Position numbers and translations under genes: made by a program. This document shows, piece after piece, positions 28,899 to 38,068 of a stretch of DNA of 64,000 nt; position 1 is the first letter of the stretch, and each line of letters starts with the position of its first letter. The DNA is taken from NCBI RefSeq assembly GCF_016461715.1, contig NZ_JAEMUI010000001.1, positions 62,001 to 126,000 on the forward strand. The letters run 5' to 3'. The notes under the pieces are model-generated. The model did not search any database and had not been told where the DNA came from. It was given only the letters and a program-made list of their open reading frames with translations. This DNA comes from Marinomonas spartinae (GTDB taxonomy: Bacteria > Pseudomonadota > Gammaproteobacteria > Pseudomonadales > Marinomonadaceae).

Positions 28899-28934
28899 GG
28901 GGGTTTACCGCCTTAAATAATTTATCTGTCTCTG

Positions 28935-28961
28935 TTAACGACCGTTGCCCGTAAAACTTTA
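28935..28961 (-). promoter_or_regulatory. Sigma-28 (FliA) promoter of flgM-flgN
   Basis: On the minus strand TAAA (28958-28961), a 15-bp spacer and GTCGTTAA (28935-28942) fit the FliA consensus TAAA-N15-GCCGATAA with two changes in the -10. It lies 36 bases upstream of the flgM start. Confidence 0.7.
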
Positions 28962-29015
28962 GTTAAACTTCGCGTAAATGTCGATATAAAAAAACCAAAT
29001 CAGACTAAAGAATGC

Positions 29016-29708
29016 TCAGTAGTTTACAAGAACCTCACTGTCCGTTACAACTTTTGCATATATTATTCTACCTGAACTGGTATTTTTAACTCGTATTTGT
29101 TGGCCTTCAACACCATCTTGTAGAGCGATGCCGTTCATTTTAACCACAATGTTGCCGCTCTGGGCTGTGATGAGGATTTGATTGCCTTTTTTTATGAGGG
29201 TGGGCTTTTGGGTAACATCATCGGAAATAAAGGTGTTAATGCGTAAGTTTCGGGAGGCAACAAGGCCATAAGGCGGATCTTGGGGTGTATATACTTGGCC
29301 TCTTAAATTCGTTAAATCGACATTGCCAATGCCAATGTTTTGCTTGGTAAAAGCTTGCCCTCTATTAATGGGTTCGAGCGTTTTAAAAGCCGGTATTAAA
29401 ATGCTCTGGGTGACAGGGAGGTAAGACTTCCACATCGGATTGTTACAACTAATAGAGTAGGTGGTGCGTTTTGAAGCGCTGGGGCGCTGATTTTTTATTT
29501 GGATGTGTTTGTCTTTGCAAGTTGGCAGGTAACTAAGCGAGATTTTATTGTTAAGGGTAATGGACACCGACGCATCAGGGTAAATACCTGATAAGCGAGG
29601 AATCTCAACATTATTGATGTAGTTTTGGACTTGGTCTTCTATTGACGAAGCAAACGTGGTGCTGGCCTGAAGGCAAAAGAAGGCTAGCAGTAGCCTTGTT
29701 AGTCGCAT
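29016..29708 (-). CDS. flgA: Flagellar P-ring assembly chaperone FlgA
   Basis: 230 residues with a signal peptide (cut near TFAS). Periplasmic chaperone that helps FlgI form the P-ring. The C-terminal SAF domain is seen in INRGQAFTKQNIG and LVASRNLRINTFI, ending in ILITAQSGNIVVKMNG. It is divergent from cheV and lies upstream of flgM, in the usual order. Confidence 0.93.
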   Translation of the reverse strand: MRLTRLLLAFFCLQASTTFASSIEDQVQNYINNVEIPRLSGIYPDASVSITLNNKISLSYLPTCKDKHIQIKNQRPSASKRTTYSISCNNPMWKSYLPVTQSILIPAFKTLEPINRGQAFTKQNIGIGNVDLTNLRGQVYTPQDPPYGLVASRNLRINTFISDDVTQKPTLIKKGNQILITAQSGNIVVKMNGIALQDGVEGQQIRVKNTSSGRIIYAKVVTDSEVLVNY

Positions 29709-29879
29709 GGTTTACTCTCTTAGTTACTAGTGGGGACATTCCCAGCTAGCGCATTTAGTACATTGAGTTACTATAAGGTATTAGTAAAATAGCAAAAATC
29801 ACTCTATCATTGACAATATATTTTAATATTAATTAGTTTCAGTGAATACTGAATTTACGAATACACAATAGGAGGCTTT

Positions 29880-30812
29880 ATGGCCAGTGTTCTCGATAGC
29901 GTTAATCAGCGTACCCAACTTGTTGGGGAGAACCGCCTGGAATTGCTGCTCTTTCGCTTAAATGGCAAGCAAATATATGGCATTAACGTGTTTAAAGTGA
30001 AAGAAGTATTGCAGTGTCCTAAGCTAACTTCCATGCCTCACAGTAGTCCTGTTGTGCGAGGTGTGGCTCATATTCGTGGCGGAACCATTCCCATTTTAGA
30101 TTTGGGGCTTGCGACAGGGGCCAGTCCGATTGAAAACATTGCCCAATGTTTTGTCATCATTACTGAATATAACCGTCGTATTCAAGGGTTCTTGGTGCGT
30201 GGCGTTGAACGTATTGTCAATATGAACTGGAGCGATATTCAGCCACCGCCAAAAGGCTTGTCCAACGACAACTACCTAACGGCAGTTTGCCAAGTCGACA
30301 AAGAAATGGTTGAAATTATTGATGTAGAGCAGATTTTGTCTGAAGTGGCGCCAACTCGTCAGGATATTTCGGATGGTATCATCAATGTGGGCATCCAAAA
30401 TAGTGCTAAGCAGCATCATATTTTGATTGTGGATGACTCCTCTGTTGCCCGTAAGCAGATTAAGCGCTGTATGGAGCAAGTGGGTTTTGCGACAACGGTT
30501 TTGAATGATGGTCGTGAAGCCCTTAATTATCTGCAAGGTTTAGTAGCGGATGGGGCGGATGTTACCAAAGAGTTTGCAATGGTTATCTCTGATATTGAGA
30601 TGCCAGAGATGGATGGTTATACCTTAACCACGGCCATTCGTAATGACAGTCGGTTACAAGATTTGTTTATTCTACTTCATACATCGTTAAGTGGTGTGTT
30701 TAATGAAGCTATGGTAAAAAAAGTTGGAGCAGATGGCTTTTTGGCTAAGTTCCAACCAGATGAGCTAGCACGCTTAGCAATCGAAACAGTAAAGATACAA
30801 TCCGATGATTGA
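29880..30812 (+). CDS. cheV: Chemotaxis coupling protein CheV
   Basis: 310 residues. An N-terminal CheW-like domain (about 20-165) is fused to a C-terminal receiver domain (about 180-305). The receiver has VDDSS and the phospho-acceptor aspartate in ISDIEMPEMDG (near residue 240). CheV links receptors to CheA and can damp signalling when phosphorylated. AGGAGG precedes the ATG. With cheR it sits between flgA and flgB as in Pseudomonas and Vibrio. Confidence 0.95.
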   Translation: MASVLDSVNQRTQLVGENRLELLLFRLNGKQIYGINVFKVKEVLQCPKLTSMPHSSPVVRGVAHIRGGTIPILDLGLATGASPIENIAQCFVIITEYNRRIQGFLVRGVERIVNMNWSDIQPPPKGLSNDNYLTAVCQVDKEMVEIIDVEQILSEVAPTRQDISDGIINVGIQNSAKQHHILIVDDSSVARKQIKRCMEQVGFATTVLNDGREALNYLQGLVADGADVTKEFAMVISDIEMPEMDGYTLTTAIRNDSRLQDLFILLHTSLSGVFNEAMVKKVGADGFLAKFQPDELARLAIETVKIQSDD

Positions 30813-30886
30813 GTGTAAGCGTGATGTGGTTTTGATGATATTTAGCGCTGTGTCTGATCCTTTTAGCTGCTGTTTTAGGAGTTCTA

Positions 30887-31717
30887 ATGCTCAGTAGTAC
30901 GAATGCAATAACACCAAACGGCTATTTAAGGTTTCGAGATTTTCTTCAAAAAGTATGTGGCATTTCATTAAGTGATAATAAACAGTACTTAGTGGCAAGT
31001 CGGTTAGGGAAGATCTTAGAAAGAGAAAATTTTAATAAAATAGAACAGTTAGTTGATGTTCTTGAACGTGCCGGCAATGCAAAATTAAAAGAAGAAGTGA
31101 TTAATGCGATGACGACCAATGAAACCTTATGGTTTCGTGACTCCCATCCTTTTAAAATCCTGAAAGAGAAAATTTTACCTGAAATGACCAAGTCGCCTCT
31201 GAAAATTTGGTCGGCTGCTTCTTCTACAGGGCAAGAGCCTTACTCTATTAGTATGGTGATAGAAGAGTTCAAAGCTTCACGCCCTGGTGTGTTAAGGCCT
31301 GGCGAAAAAATTATTGCGACCGACATTTGTACCAATATTTTGCAGCATGCTAAACAAGGTGAGTATGATAGCCTAGCCATTGCTCGTGGGTTAGGCGATG
31401 ACATGCAGCGTAAGTATTTCGATAAAATTAATAATACCACATGGAAGGTGAAGCCTTCTTTGAGCGTGCGTATCGACTTTCGCTACTTGAATCTGATTGA
31501 TTCATTTTCAGGACTTGGTAAGTTTGATGTCATCTTTTGTCGTAATGTACTGATCTATTTTACCGCAGATTTGAAGTTGGATATCTTGAAGCGAATGCAT
31601 GCCGCTTTGAATCCTGGTGGTTACTTGTTTCTTGGAGGGTCTGAAGCCTTAAGTGGTTTATCCGACTTGTTTGAGATTGTTCAATGTCATCCAGGGATTG
31701 TCTATAGGGCAAAATAA
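30887..31717 (+). CDS. cheR: Chemotaxis protein methyltransferase CheR
   Basis: 276 residues. Methylates glutamates of chemoreceptors with SAM. An N-terminal helical domain (about 10-75) is followed by the SAM-binding domain with IWSAASSTGQEPYS and FDVIFCRNVLIYF. It lies 74 bases after cheV, is preceded by a TTTTAGGAG site, and is followed by a terminator. Confidence 0.96.
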   Translation: MLSSTNAITPNGYLRFRDFLQKVCGISLSDNKQYLVASRLGKILERENFNKIEQLVDVLERAGNAKLKEEVINAMTTNETLWFRDSHPFKILKEKILPEMTKSPLKIWSAASSTGQEPYSISMVIEEFKASRPGVLRPGEKIIATDICTNILQHAKQGEYDSLAIARGLGDDMQRKYFDKINNTTWKVKPSLSVRIDFRYLNLIDSFSGLGKFDVIFCRNVLIYFTADLKLDILKRMHAALNPGGYLFLGGSEALSGLSDLFEIVQCHPGIVYRAK

Positions 31718-31806
31718 CAAACAATTAACAAGGCTTCTTTGTTGCTATTTTGCCGATAATAGGCAGTGTGCCGCGTATATCCCCCTTATTGAAAACGATC
31801 TTTTCG

Positions 31807-31844
31807 AAGGCCCTTTTTGCTATTATGCCAAGAAGGGCCTTTTA
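31807..31844 (+). terminator. Terminator after cheR
   Basis: A 9-bp perfect stem (31807-31815 with 31833-31841) and a short T run about 90 bases past the cheR stop. It separates cheV-cheR from the flgB operon. The rest of this 303-base gap holds the flgB promoter. Confidence 0.7.
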
Positions 31845-31963
31845 TATTCGTGCCCTTTTTCCTCTTTGCTTTGACTCGCCGTTATGGGGGATGTCATGTT
31901 GCCGCTTTTTGCCGATAACAAATAAAAAACTCATAAGTATTTGATTTTAAATTGTTTTTTATT

Positions 31964-31980
31964 TTGGCACTATTATTGCT
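31964..31980 (+). promoter_or_regulatory. Sigma-54 (RpoN) promoter of the flgB operon
   Basis: TTGGCAC, five bases, then TTGCT gives the -24 GG and -12 GC elements at the correct distance and matches the RpoN consensus almost fully. It lies 40 bases before the flgB start, which fits class II/III flagellar genes controlled by RpoN and a FleQ-type activator in polar flagellates. Confidence 0.8.
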
Positions 31981-32020
31981 TTTTGATTTGTACGTTTGAT
32001 CATTGTATGAAGAGAGAAGT

Positions 32021-32416
32021 ATGGCTATATCATTTGAACAAGCATTTGCAGGGCATGACAAAATGCTGGAGTTTCGCAGTGCTCGCGCCGCTGTATTGGC
32101 AAACAACATCGCCAATGCGGATACGCCAAACTACAAAGCCAGAGACATTACCTTCGACTCCATGTTTAGCAATGAGAAAAACAAACTGTATTTAGCGGTA
32201 GATAATAAGCGACATATAAATGGTGTGAGTGAATTTGGTGATGGCGATAATGGCCTTTTGTATCGTAACCCAAGTCAGCCCTCTTTAGATGGTAATACGG
32301 TTGATATGCAAAGAGAAAAAGCAGAATACGCTAAGAATTCTCTGCAGTTTGATACCAGTTTTATGTTTTTGGATAGAAAAATCAGTGGTATGAAAAAAGC
32401 ACTTAGCGGGAACTAA
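32021..32416 (+). CDS. flgB: Flagellar proximal rod protein FlgB
   Basis: 131 residues from the ATG at 32021, preceded by AGAGAAG. The start gives MAISFEQAF. The rod-protein motif is AVLANNIANADTPNYKARD near residues 25-45. FlgB forms the part of the rod nearest the MS ring. First gene of flgBCDE, 6 bases before flgC. Confidence 0.95.
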   Translation: MAISFEQAFAGHDKMLEFRSARAAVLANNIANADTPNYKARDITFDSMFSNEKNKLYLAVDNKRHINGVSEFGDGDNGLLYRNPSQPSLDGNTVDMQREKAEYAKNSLQFDTSFMFLDRKISGMKKALSGN

Positions 32417-32421
32417 TCAGT

Positions 32422-32874
32422 ATGTCTTTAGGTAATATTTTTAATATCGCAGGGTCTGCGATGAGTGCCCAGACCATTCGCTTAAATACAGTGGCGAGTA
32501 ATATGGCAAACGTTGACAGTGCGGCAAGCTCTGCAGATCAAACATACCGAGCTCGTAAGCCTGTTTTCTCTGAGATGATGGTTAATTCCATGAAGGATAA
32601 TGGCTGGGGAGATACCACTGACGATGATAGTGGTGCGGGAGTTGGCGTCAAAGTAGATGGTATTGTGGAGTCTTCTGCGCCGCTTAAACCGAGGTATGAA
32701 CCGGATAACCCAATGGCAAACGATAAAGGGTATGTCTATTACCCAAATGTTAATCCGATCGAAGAAATGGCCGATATGATGTCTGCATCGCGTTCTTTTC
32801 AAACGAATGTCGATATTATGAATTCAGCCAAAAGCATGATGCAAAAAATGCTCACGCTTGGACAGTCATCATAG
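32422..32874 (+). CDS. flgC: Flagellar proximal rod protein FlgC
   Basis: 150 residues. N-terminal motif NTVASNMANVDSAAS and the C-terminal rod helix with NPIEEMADMMSASRSFQTNVD are family features. Rod subunit next to FlgB, co-transcribed with it. Confidence 0.95.
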   Translation: MSLGNIFNIAGSAMSAQTIRLNTVASNMANVDSAASSADQTYRARKPVFSEMMVNSMKDNGWGDTTDDDSGAGVGVKVDGIVESSAPLKPRYEPDNPMANDKGYVYYPNVNPIEEMADMMSASRSFQTNVDIMNSAKSMMQKMLTLGQSS

Positions 32875-32883
32875 GGGTGATGT

Positions 32884-33639
32884 ATGGCAAATATATCTGA
32901 TAATAATGGTTTAAAAAATCTGATTGCTCAGTACGGCACAGATGGTGCGAAAGCGAGCTTGAAGAAAAGTGCAAATAAGGATGGGGTCAAGGATCCAGCT
33001 GCTGCGGGTGCGCATGATGTAAAAGACCCAAAAAAAGATCCGACAAAAGGCCTGGCTGATAAAAACGTATTTTTAAAGCTGTATATTCAACAGCTTAAAA
33101 ATCAAGATCCAACGGCACCGCAAGACACCAATGATATGGTGGCCCAGATGTCACAATTTAGTTCTTTGGAAAAGTTATCTGGCATTTCAGACCAACTCAA
33201 GAATATGACAACGGCTCTTACATCCAACCAAGCGCTGGGTGCGTCTAGTTTGGTGGGTAAATCGCTATTGATGCCTGGGAATAAGCTCTCAGTAAGTGAT
33301 GCGCAGCATTCTATTGACCTTAAAACAGATATTCCTAAAGACTCTACTTCCGCAGAGCTAAAGATTTTCGATGCCAATAATAAATTGGTTCGTACGCAAA
33401 AATTGACAGAAAATGATGTTAAGTGGGATAGAAAAGATGATCAAGGTAAAGAATTGCCACCTGGTGAATATCATTTTGCCGCTTCATCTGTCAACGAAAA
33501 AGGTCAGGTAGCTGCTATGCCCATTCAATTACCCGCTCGTATTCAGGGCGTAACAATTAATGGCAAAGACGGTACTATGTTAAATGTCGAGAATCATGGA
33601 AAGATTAAACTGACTAACAAATTGGAAATATTAGGTTAA
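32884..33639 (+). CDS. flgD: Flagellar hook cap protein FlgD
   Basis: 251 residues. A disordered Lys/Asp-rich N-terminus of about 55 residues precedes the conserved FLKLYIQQLKNQDPTAPQDTN region. The C-terminal part has the FlgD Ig-like fold with LPPGEYHF. It caps the growing hook and is lost when FlgK takes over. Confidence 0.95.
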   Translation: MANISDNNGLKNLIAQYGTDGAKASLKKSANKDGVKDPAAAGAHDVKDPKKDPTKGLADKNVFLKLYIQQLKNQDPTAPQDTNDMVAQMSQFSSLEKLSGISDQLKNMTTALTSNQALGASSLVGKSLLMPGNKLSVSDAQHSIDLKTDIPKDSTSAELKIFDANNKLVRTQKLTENDVKWDRKDDQGKELPPGEYHFAASSVNEKGQVAAMPIQLPARIQGVTINGKDGTMLNVENHGKIKLTNKLEILG

Positions 33640-33651
33640 CCGGAGCAGATT

Positions 33652-35352
33652 ATGGGATTTAATACAGCGTTATCAGGCATCAAGGCATCCGCTGATTACT
33701 TGAATGTAACAGGTAACAACATCGCTAACGCGGATACAACAGGTTTTAAAAAGTCTCGTGTCGAGTTCGATGATCTATATAGTACTAATGTGTTAGGAGC
33801 AGGCAGTAACAACTCCATTGGTTCGGGGGTGGGAGTATCTAAAGTTGCGCAAGAATTTTCTTCTGGTAATTTGAAATACACAGATAACAATTTAGACTTG
33901 GCAGTGGATGGCACGGGGTTCTTTGTTATCAAGCAGCCAGACGGCACCCAAGCTTATACTCGGGCGGGTGATTTTAAATTGGATGCTGATGGTAATTTGG
34001 TGACGAATACTGGTCAAAAAGTGCAAGGTTACAACGCAAAAAATGGTATTTTAGGCGGTAATTTAGAGGATTTGGTGGTGCCTACGGAGCGAATCCCTCC
34101 TAAAGCGACGTCAGATGTAAAGCTTAAATTAAATTTAAACTCGGAAGGTGAAGATGTTCCGCCTTATATTCGTGCGGATTTTGATCCTAAAAACCCAGAT
34201 ACTTATAACTATACTCAAACCCAAACGGTAACCGATGCAAATGGTAACAACCATATTATCAGTTACTATTATGCAAAAGGTAAGGATCCTGATACCTATC
34301 GTGTTTATGCGACGGTAGACGGTAAAACCAAAGACGATACTGGTGCTGCATTTATGCCACCTACCTACGCGACCTTTAATAATGCCGAAGGTAATACCGA
34401 TTACAACGGCGATGGGATTAAAGAAAAACCTTTTCAACTTTTATATCTGGGGAATACTGAGCCAACAACGGCGACGATCTCCACCATGTCGCAAACGCCG
34501 ATTGCTGTCAGTGGTACATTGGGTGGGGTGGCGATTACTGGTGGTTTGGCGCCAGCGGACTTGCGTGAGCCTAAACAAGTGGCACGACCTGCGTTTGATC
34601 CGAATAATCCGAAATCATACAGTTATGGCAATACCAAGAACATTTATGATTCGTTAGGACAGACTCATACCTTGGGCTATTACTTTATTCAACAGGGTGA
34701 AGATAATACATATGAAGTGAGAGCGACGGTTGATGGAAAGGAAAGCTATACCGATCCGATTACGGGCGAAGAAAAACCGTTTTTGCCGAAAAACAGTATG
34801 GTGAAGTTTGATGCTACGGGTAAATACCAAGGTACATTCCAAGGGATTCCTCCTTTTGGAACCCCACAACCTGTTAATCTAGAAATTACAGGTTTTGATC
34901 CAACGAATCGTGACGCTATTATGCCTATTGACCTTGCTGGATCGACTCAGTTTGCTTTGGCGAGTACCGATAACTTTGAGCAAAATGGTTATACTGCCGG
35001 GGAGTTACAAGGGGTTTCGTTTGATCGAGATGGTAACTTGAAAGCCACCTATACAAACCAACAAACGTCTGTTCTTGGTCAGGTTGCCTTGGCGTCGTTC
35101 GATAACGTAGATGGTTTGACGCCAGCGGGTGATACCGCCTGGGTGGCAAGCTCTAATTCTGGCCAAGCAAATGTAGGTCGGCCTAATAGTGGTACCTTGG
35201 GGGGAATCCAAGGCGGAGCATTAGAGCAGTCCAATGTGGATCTTACCTCTGAGTTGGTTGCTCTAATTGAAGCGCAACGTAACTACCAAGCAAATAGTAA
35301 AACGTTAGAGACAGAAAATACGGTCACGCAAACTATCATTAATTTGCGTTAA
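33652..35352 (+). CDS. flgE: Flagellar hook protein FlgE, enlarged by an internal duplication
   Basis: 566 residues, against about 400 in E. coli. The N-terminal rod/hook signature NNIANADTTGFKKSR and the C-terminal helix ALIEAQRNYQANSKTLET are normal. The middle holds two copies of a 49-residue module (residues 177-225 and 315-363) that align without gaps with 22 identities; each begins FDP-x-NP and ends ATVDGK. A single such unit is usual in hook domain D2, so the extra length is explained by duplication. FlgE polymerises into the hook. The gene is followed by a terminator. Confidence 0.95.
   Translation: MGFNTALSGIKASADYLNVTGNNIANADTTGFKKSRVEFDDLYSTNVLGAGSNNSIGSGVGVSKVAQEFSSGNLKYTDNNLDLAVDGTGFFVIKQPDGTQAYTRAGDFKLDADGNLVTNTGQKVQGYNAKNGILGGNLEDLVVPTERIPPKATSDVKLKLNLNSEGEDVPPYIRADFDPKNPDTYNYTQTQTVTDANGNNHIISYYYAKGKDPDTYRVYATVDGKTKDDTGAAFMPPTYATFNNAEGNTDYNGDGIKEKPFQLLYLGNTEPTTATISTMSQTPIAVSGTLGGVAITGGLAPADLREPKQVARPAFDPNNPKSYSYGNTKNIYDSLGQTHTLGYYFIQQGEDNTYEVRATVDGKESYTDPITGEEKPFLPKNSMVKFDATGKYQGTFQGIPPFGTPQPVNLEITGFDPTNRDAIMPIDLAGSTQFALASTDNFEQNGYTAGELQGVSFDRDGNLKATYTNQQTSVLGQVALASFDNVDGLTPAGDTAWVASSNSGQANVGRPNSGTLGGIQGGALEQSNVDLTSELVALIEAQRNYQANSKTLETENTVTQTIINLR
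34180..34740 (+). repeat. Duplicated 49-residue module in flgE
   Basis: Two coding copies at 34180-34326 and 34594-34740. The protein copies share 22 of 49 residues with no gap. DNA likeness is lower, so the duplication is old rather than recent. Confidence 0.75.
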
Positions 35353-35373
35353 TGATATAAAAGAGATGTTTCT

Positions 35374-35406
35374 AGCCGGAGTGGTTGCCCACTTCGGCTT
35401 TTTTTT
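35374..35406 (+). terminator. Terminator after flgE
   Basis: An 11-bp stem with one G-T pair (35374-35384 with 35389-35399) followed by eight T. It splits the flg genes into flgBCDE and flgFGHIJ transcripts. Confidence 0.9.
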
Positions 35407-35481
35407 GCCTTATTTTCGCCTATCTTTGGTAGTTTTTTTATTAAAACTATATATATCAATGGATTGGAACGATTTCAAACT

Positions 35482-35497
35482 TGGTATGATTCTTGAT
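35482..35497 (+). promoter_or_regulatory. Possible sigma-54-like promoter of the flgF operon
   Basis: TGGTAT, five bases, TTGAT lies 43 bases before flgF. The -24 GG is present but the -12 GC reads GA, so it is a weak match. It is the best candidate in the gap after the flgE terminator. Confidence 0.35.
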
Positions 35498-35539
35498 AGT
35501 AAGTGATTAGATGGTAAAAATGCGTAACGAGAGGGTGTA

Positions 35540-36280
35540 ATGGATAGAGCGTTGTATCTAGCAATGAGTGGTGGTGTCGAAACAATGAACGCCCAAACTA
35601 TTCATGCGAATAACTTAGCAAACGTCAACACGACAGGGTTTCGCGCTGACTTTGAGCAGGCACGAGCGATGCAGGTTTACGGAGAATACTATCCAAGCCG
35701 TGTCTATGCCATGACGGAGAATCCAGGTACGCGCTTTACCCCAGGAAGCATGATTCAAACAGGGCGTAACCTAGATGTAGCGATCAAAGGCAAAGGCTTT
35801 TTAACTGTTTACGACTCAAAAGGACAAGAAGCCTATACTCGAGATGGCAACCTGCAAATTAATGCCGCAGGGCAATTGGTAACGGGCACAGGATTACCTG
35901 TGGCTGGAGTTAATGGCCCCATTTTTTTGCCGCCTTTGCAGAGTCTGACGATTACCTCTGATGGCTCTATTTCAATTATTCCACAAGGGGGAGCGGCAAA
36001 TCAGGTTGCCGTTATTGGTCAGCTTAAGCTGGTGAATCCTGACCCTGATGATTTACGTAAAGGCGAAGATGGCTTGATTCACAGTAAAGATGGGAAGGTT
36101 TTTAATCAAGACTTAAATACGCAGGTTGCCTCCGGTTTTGTGGAGGGGAGTAATGTGAATGCGGTGGAAGAAATGACGCATATTATGGATCTGTCTCGTC
36201 GCTTTGAAATGAATATTAAAATGATGAATACCATTCGAGAAGACAGTGCTGCGTCTTCGAGAATTTTACAAAGGGCATAA
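35540..36280 (+). CDS. flgF: Flagellar proximal rod protein FlgF
   Basis: 246 residues. The N-terminal signature is HANNLANVNTTGFRADF and the C-terminal helix is VEEMTHIMDLSRRFEMNIKMM. Rod subunit below FlgG. First gene of flgFGHIJ, with a GAGAGGGTGTA ribosome region before the ATG. Confidence 0.96.
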   Translation: MDRALYLAMSGGVETMNAQTIHANNLANVNTTGFRADFEQARAMQVYGEYYPSRVYAMTENPGTRFTPGSMIQTGRNLDVAIKGKGFLTVYDSKGQEAYTRDGNLQINAAGQLVTGTGLPVAGVNGPIFLPPLQSLTITSDGSISIIPQGGAANQVAVIGQLKLVNPDPDDLRKGEDGLIHSKDGKVFNQDLNTQVASGFVEGSNVNAVEEMTHIMDLSRRFEMNIKMMNTIREDSAASSRILQRA

Positions 36281-36349
36281 TCGCTTTTCGCGCTAACTAT
36301 CTCCGTTGATCGATTACAGTCGCGCTATTTAATTTGCAAAGAGGCTTAT

Positions 36350-37135
36350 ATGAATTCAGCACTTTGGGTAAGTAAAACTGGCTTAACGGCCATGGACAAA
36401 CAACTGAATGTAATATCAAACAACCTAGCGAACGTCTCAACTACGGCGTTTAAAAAAGACCGTGCCGTGTTTGAAGATCTGATGTACAAAACGGAGCGAG
36501 CACCAGGTGGATTAAGTGCTCAAAATGCCGAACTGCCATCTGGATTGCAGTTAGGGACAGGGGTGAAAGTGGATGCCACTCAAAAAGACTTTTCTAATGG
36601 GGATTTTAACGTGACAGGTCGAAAACTGGATGTCGCAATTCAAGGCAACGGCTTTTTTCAGGTTTTACAGCCTGATGGCACGATGGCTTACACGCGAGAT
36701 GGCAGTTTTCAACTGAGTAGCACTGGACAGCTTGTCACAGCAAATGGGCTGGTGGTGCAGCCGCCTATTCAGATCGACCCGGATGTGACCAGCATCAATA
36801 TAGCTAAGGACGGAGTGGTCTCGGTGCAGAAAAAAGGCGTGACGGATATGCAGCAAGTTGGTGTGATTAATTTAGCGGGTTTTGTGAATCCAACTGGTTT
36901 GGATGCCATTGGGGGGAATCTCTACACTGAAACCAATGCTAGTGGACCGCCAATTGTGGGGGCACCAGGTACTGACGCATTGGGTTCTCTTGGGCAGGGT
37001 ATGTTAGAAGCATCTAATGTCAATTCGATTGAAGAATTAGTGAATATGATTACGACACAACGCGCTTATGAAATGAACTCTAAAGTCATTTCTTCTGCCG
37101 ATGGTATGATGAGCTTTGCAATTCAGCAGCTCTAG
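36350..37135 (+). CDS. flgG: Flagellar distal rod protein FlgG
   Basis: 261 residues, the conserved family length. ISNNLANVSTTAFKKDRAVF at the N-terminus and the C-terminal helix ELVNMITTQRAYEMNSKVIS are near-invariant motifs of FlgG. It builds the distal rod that passes the peptidoglycan and outer membrane through the FlgH and FlgI rings. Confidence 0.97.
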   Translation: MNSALWVSKTGLTAMDKQLNVISNNLANVSTTAFKKDRAVFEDLMYKTERAPGGLSAQNAELPSGLQLGTGVKVDATQKDFSNGDFNVTGRKLDVAIQGNGFFQVLQPDGTMAYTRDGSFQLSSTGQLVTANGLVVQPPIQIDPDVTSINIAKDGVVSVQKKGVTDMQQVGVINLAGFVNPTGLDAIGGNLYTETNASGPPIVGAPGTDALGSLGQGMLEASNVNSIEELVNMITTQRAYEMNSKVISSADGMMSFAIQQL

Positions 37136-37149
37136 GATAAGTGGATAAT

Positions 37150-38013
37150 ATGAAAATTAAACTGGCGCTTTTAGTTTTGCTTTCGACTTGTTTGAGTGGT
37201 TGTTTAACGTGGAATGTTGATAAGCAGGCGGTGGCGAACGCCGCAGGAGCTGCTGCAGGTGCGGCAGTGGGTAATGCGGTAGCCAATGCGGCAGCGAATG
37301 CCGCCGCACCTAATAAAACACCTGCGAAAGATGAAACGCCGAAAGAGCCAAAAAGAAAAGGTTATGTCCCAGATCCAAATGATCCTATGAAAGGACCACC
37401 AAGGGCTCAAGCGAATATTCAGGAAGATGATCCATATTATGCGCCAGTGGAGCCGGATGGATTGAAGCCTGCACAGGCCCCCAATGGCAGTATTTACAGA
37501 ACGGGCATGGGCGATGTCATGTATGGAGATCAAAGAGCTAGCAAAGTGGGTGATATCCTGACCGTCAACTTGAACGAAAGTACTTCTTCGACAAAGGATA
37601 ATGCCGCGACCATATCAAAAACCTCGTCTGCAACGGGGGGGGACCCAACGGTTCTGGGGCAAAAAATTCGGGCTGATTCCACTTTGCCCCAACAAAAAAC
37701 AAATTTTTCCGGTAGCGCCTCAGCGAATCAGGATAACAGCTTAACCGGGACGATTACGGTAACGGTTTATCAAACGTACCCGAATGGATTGCTGGCCATT
37801 CGTGGTGAAAAGTGGCTTAGGCTAAATCAAGGTGATGAATATATTCGTTTTACTGGTTTAGTGCGTAAAGCCGATGTATCGCCACAAAATACGGTGGATT
37901 CTTCTCGGGTGGCAGATGCTCGCATCACCTATTCAGGTAATGGTGATGTGGCAGCGGGCAGTCAACAAGGTTGGGTGACCCGTCTTTTAAATAGTCCTGA
38001 TGCACCAAGGTAA
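37150..38013 (+). CDS. flgH: Flagellar L-ring lipoprotein FlgH with an Ala/Asn-rich insertion
   Basis: 287 residues from the ATG at 37150, compared with about 230 in most FlgH proteins. The N-terminal lipoprotein signal ends in a lipobox LSGC. Directly after it lies about 30 residues made almost only of Ala, Asn, Gly and Val, then a Pro/Lys/Asp-rich stretch. The family domain starts near residue 115 and shows VGDILTVNLNEST and LAIRGEKWLRLNQGDEYIRFTG. It forms the outer-membrane L-ring around the rod. Confidence 0.95.
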   Translation: MKIKLALLVLLSTCLSGCLTWNVDKQAVANAAGAAAGAAVGNAVANAAANAAAPNKTPAKDETPKEPKRKGYVPDPNDPMKGPPRAQANIQEDDPYYAPVEPDGLKPAQAPNGSIYRTGMGDVMYGDQRASKVGDILTVNLNESTSSTKDNAATISKTSSATGGDPTVLGQKIRADSTLPQQKTNFSGSASANQDNSLTGTITVTVYQTYPNGLLAIRGEKWLRLNQGDEYIRFTGLVRKADVSPQNTVDSSRVADARITYSGNGDVAAGSQQGWVTRLLNSPDAPR

Positions 38014-38068
38014 TGGGTGTCCAGATAGCAATTATTCGATCAATCGTTTTGCATAGGTGGTTACGAAG

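Noticed and set aside
33907..33925. TGGCACGGGGTTCTTT inside flgE as a sigma-54 site
   Set aside because: It lies within coding sequence, lacks the GC at -12 and precedes no gene start.
37141..37149. GTG start three codons before the flgH ATG
   Set aside because: The ATG gives a normal lipoprotein signal; the extra three residues add an acidic residue to its N-terminus.
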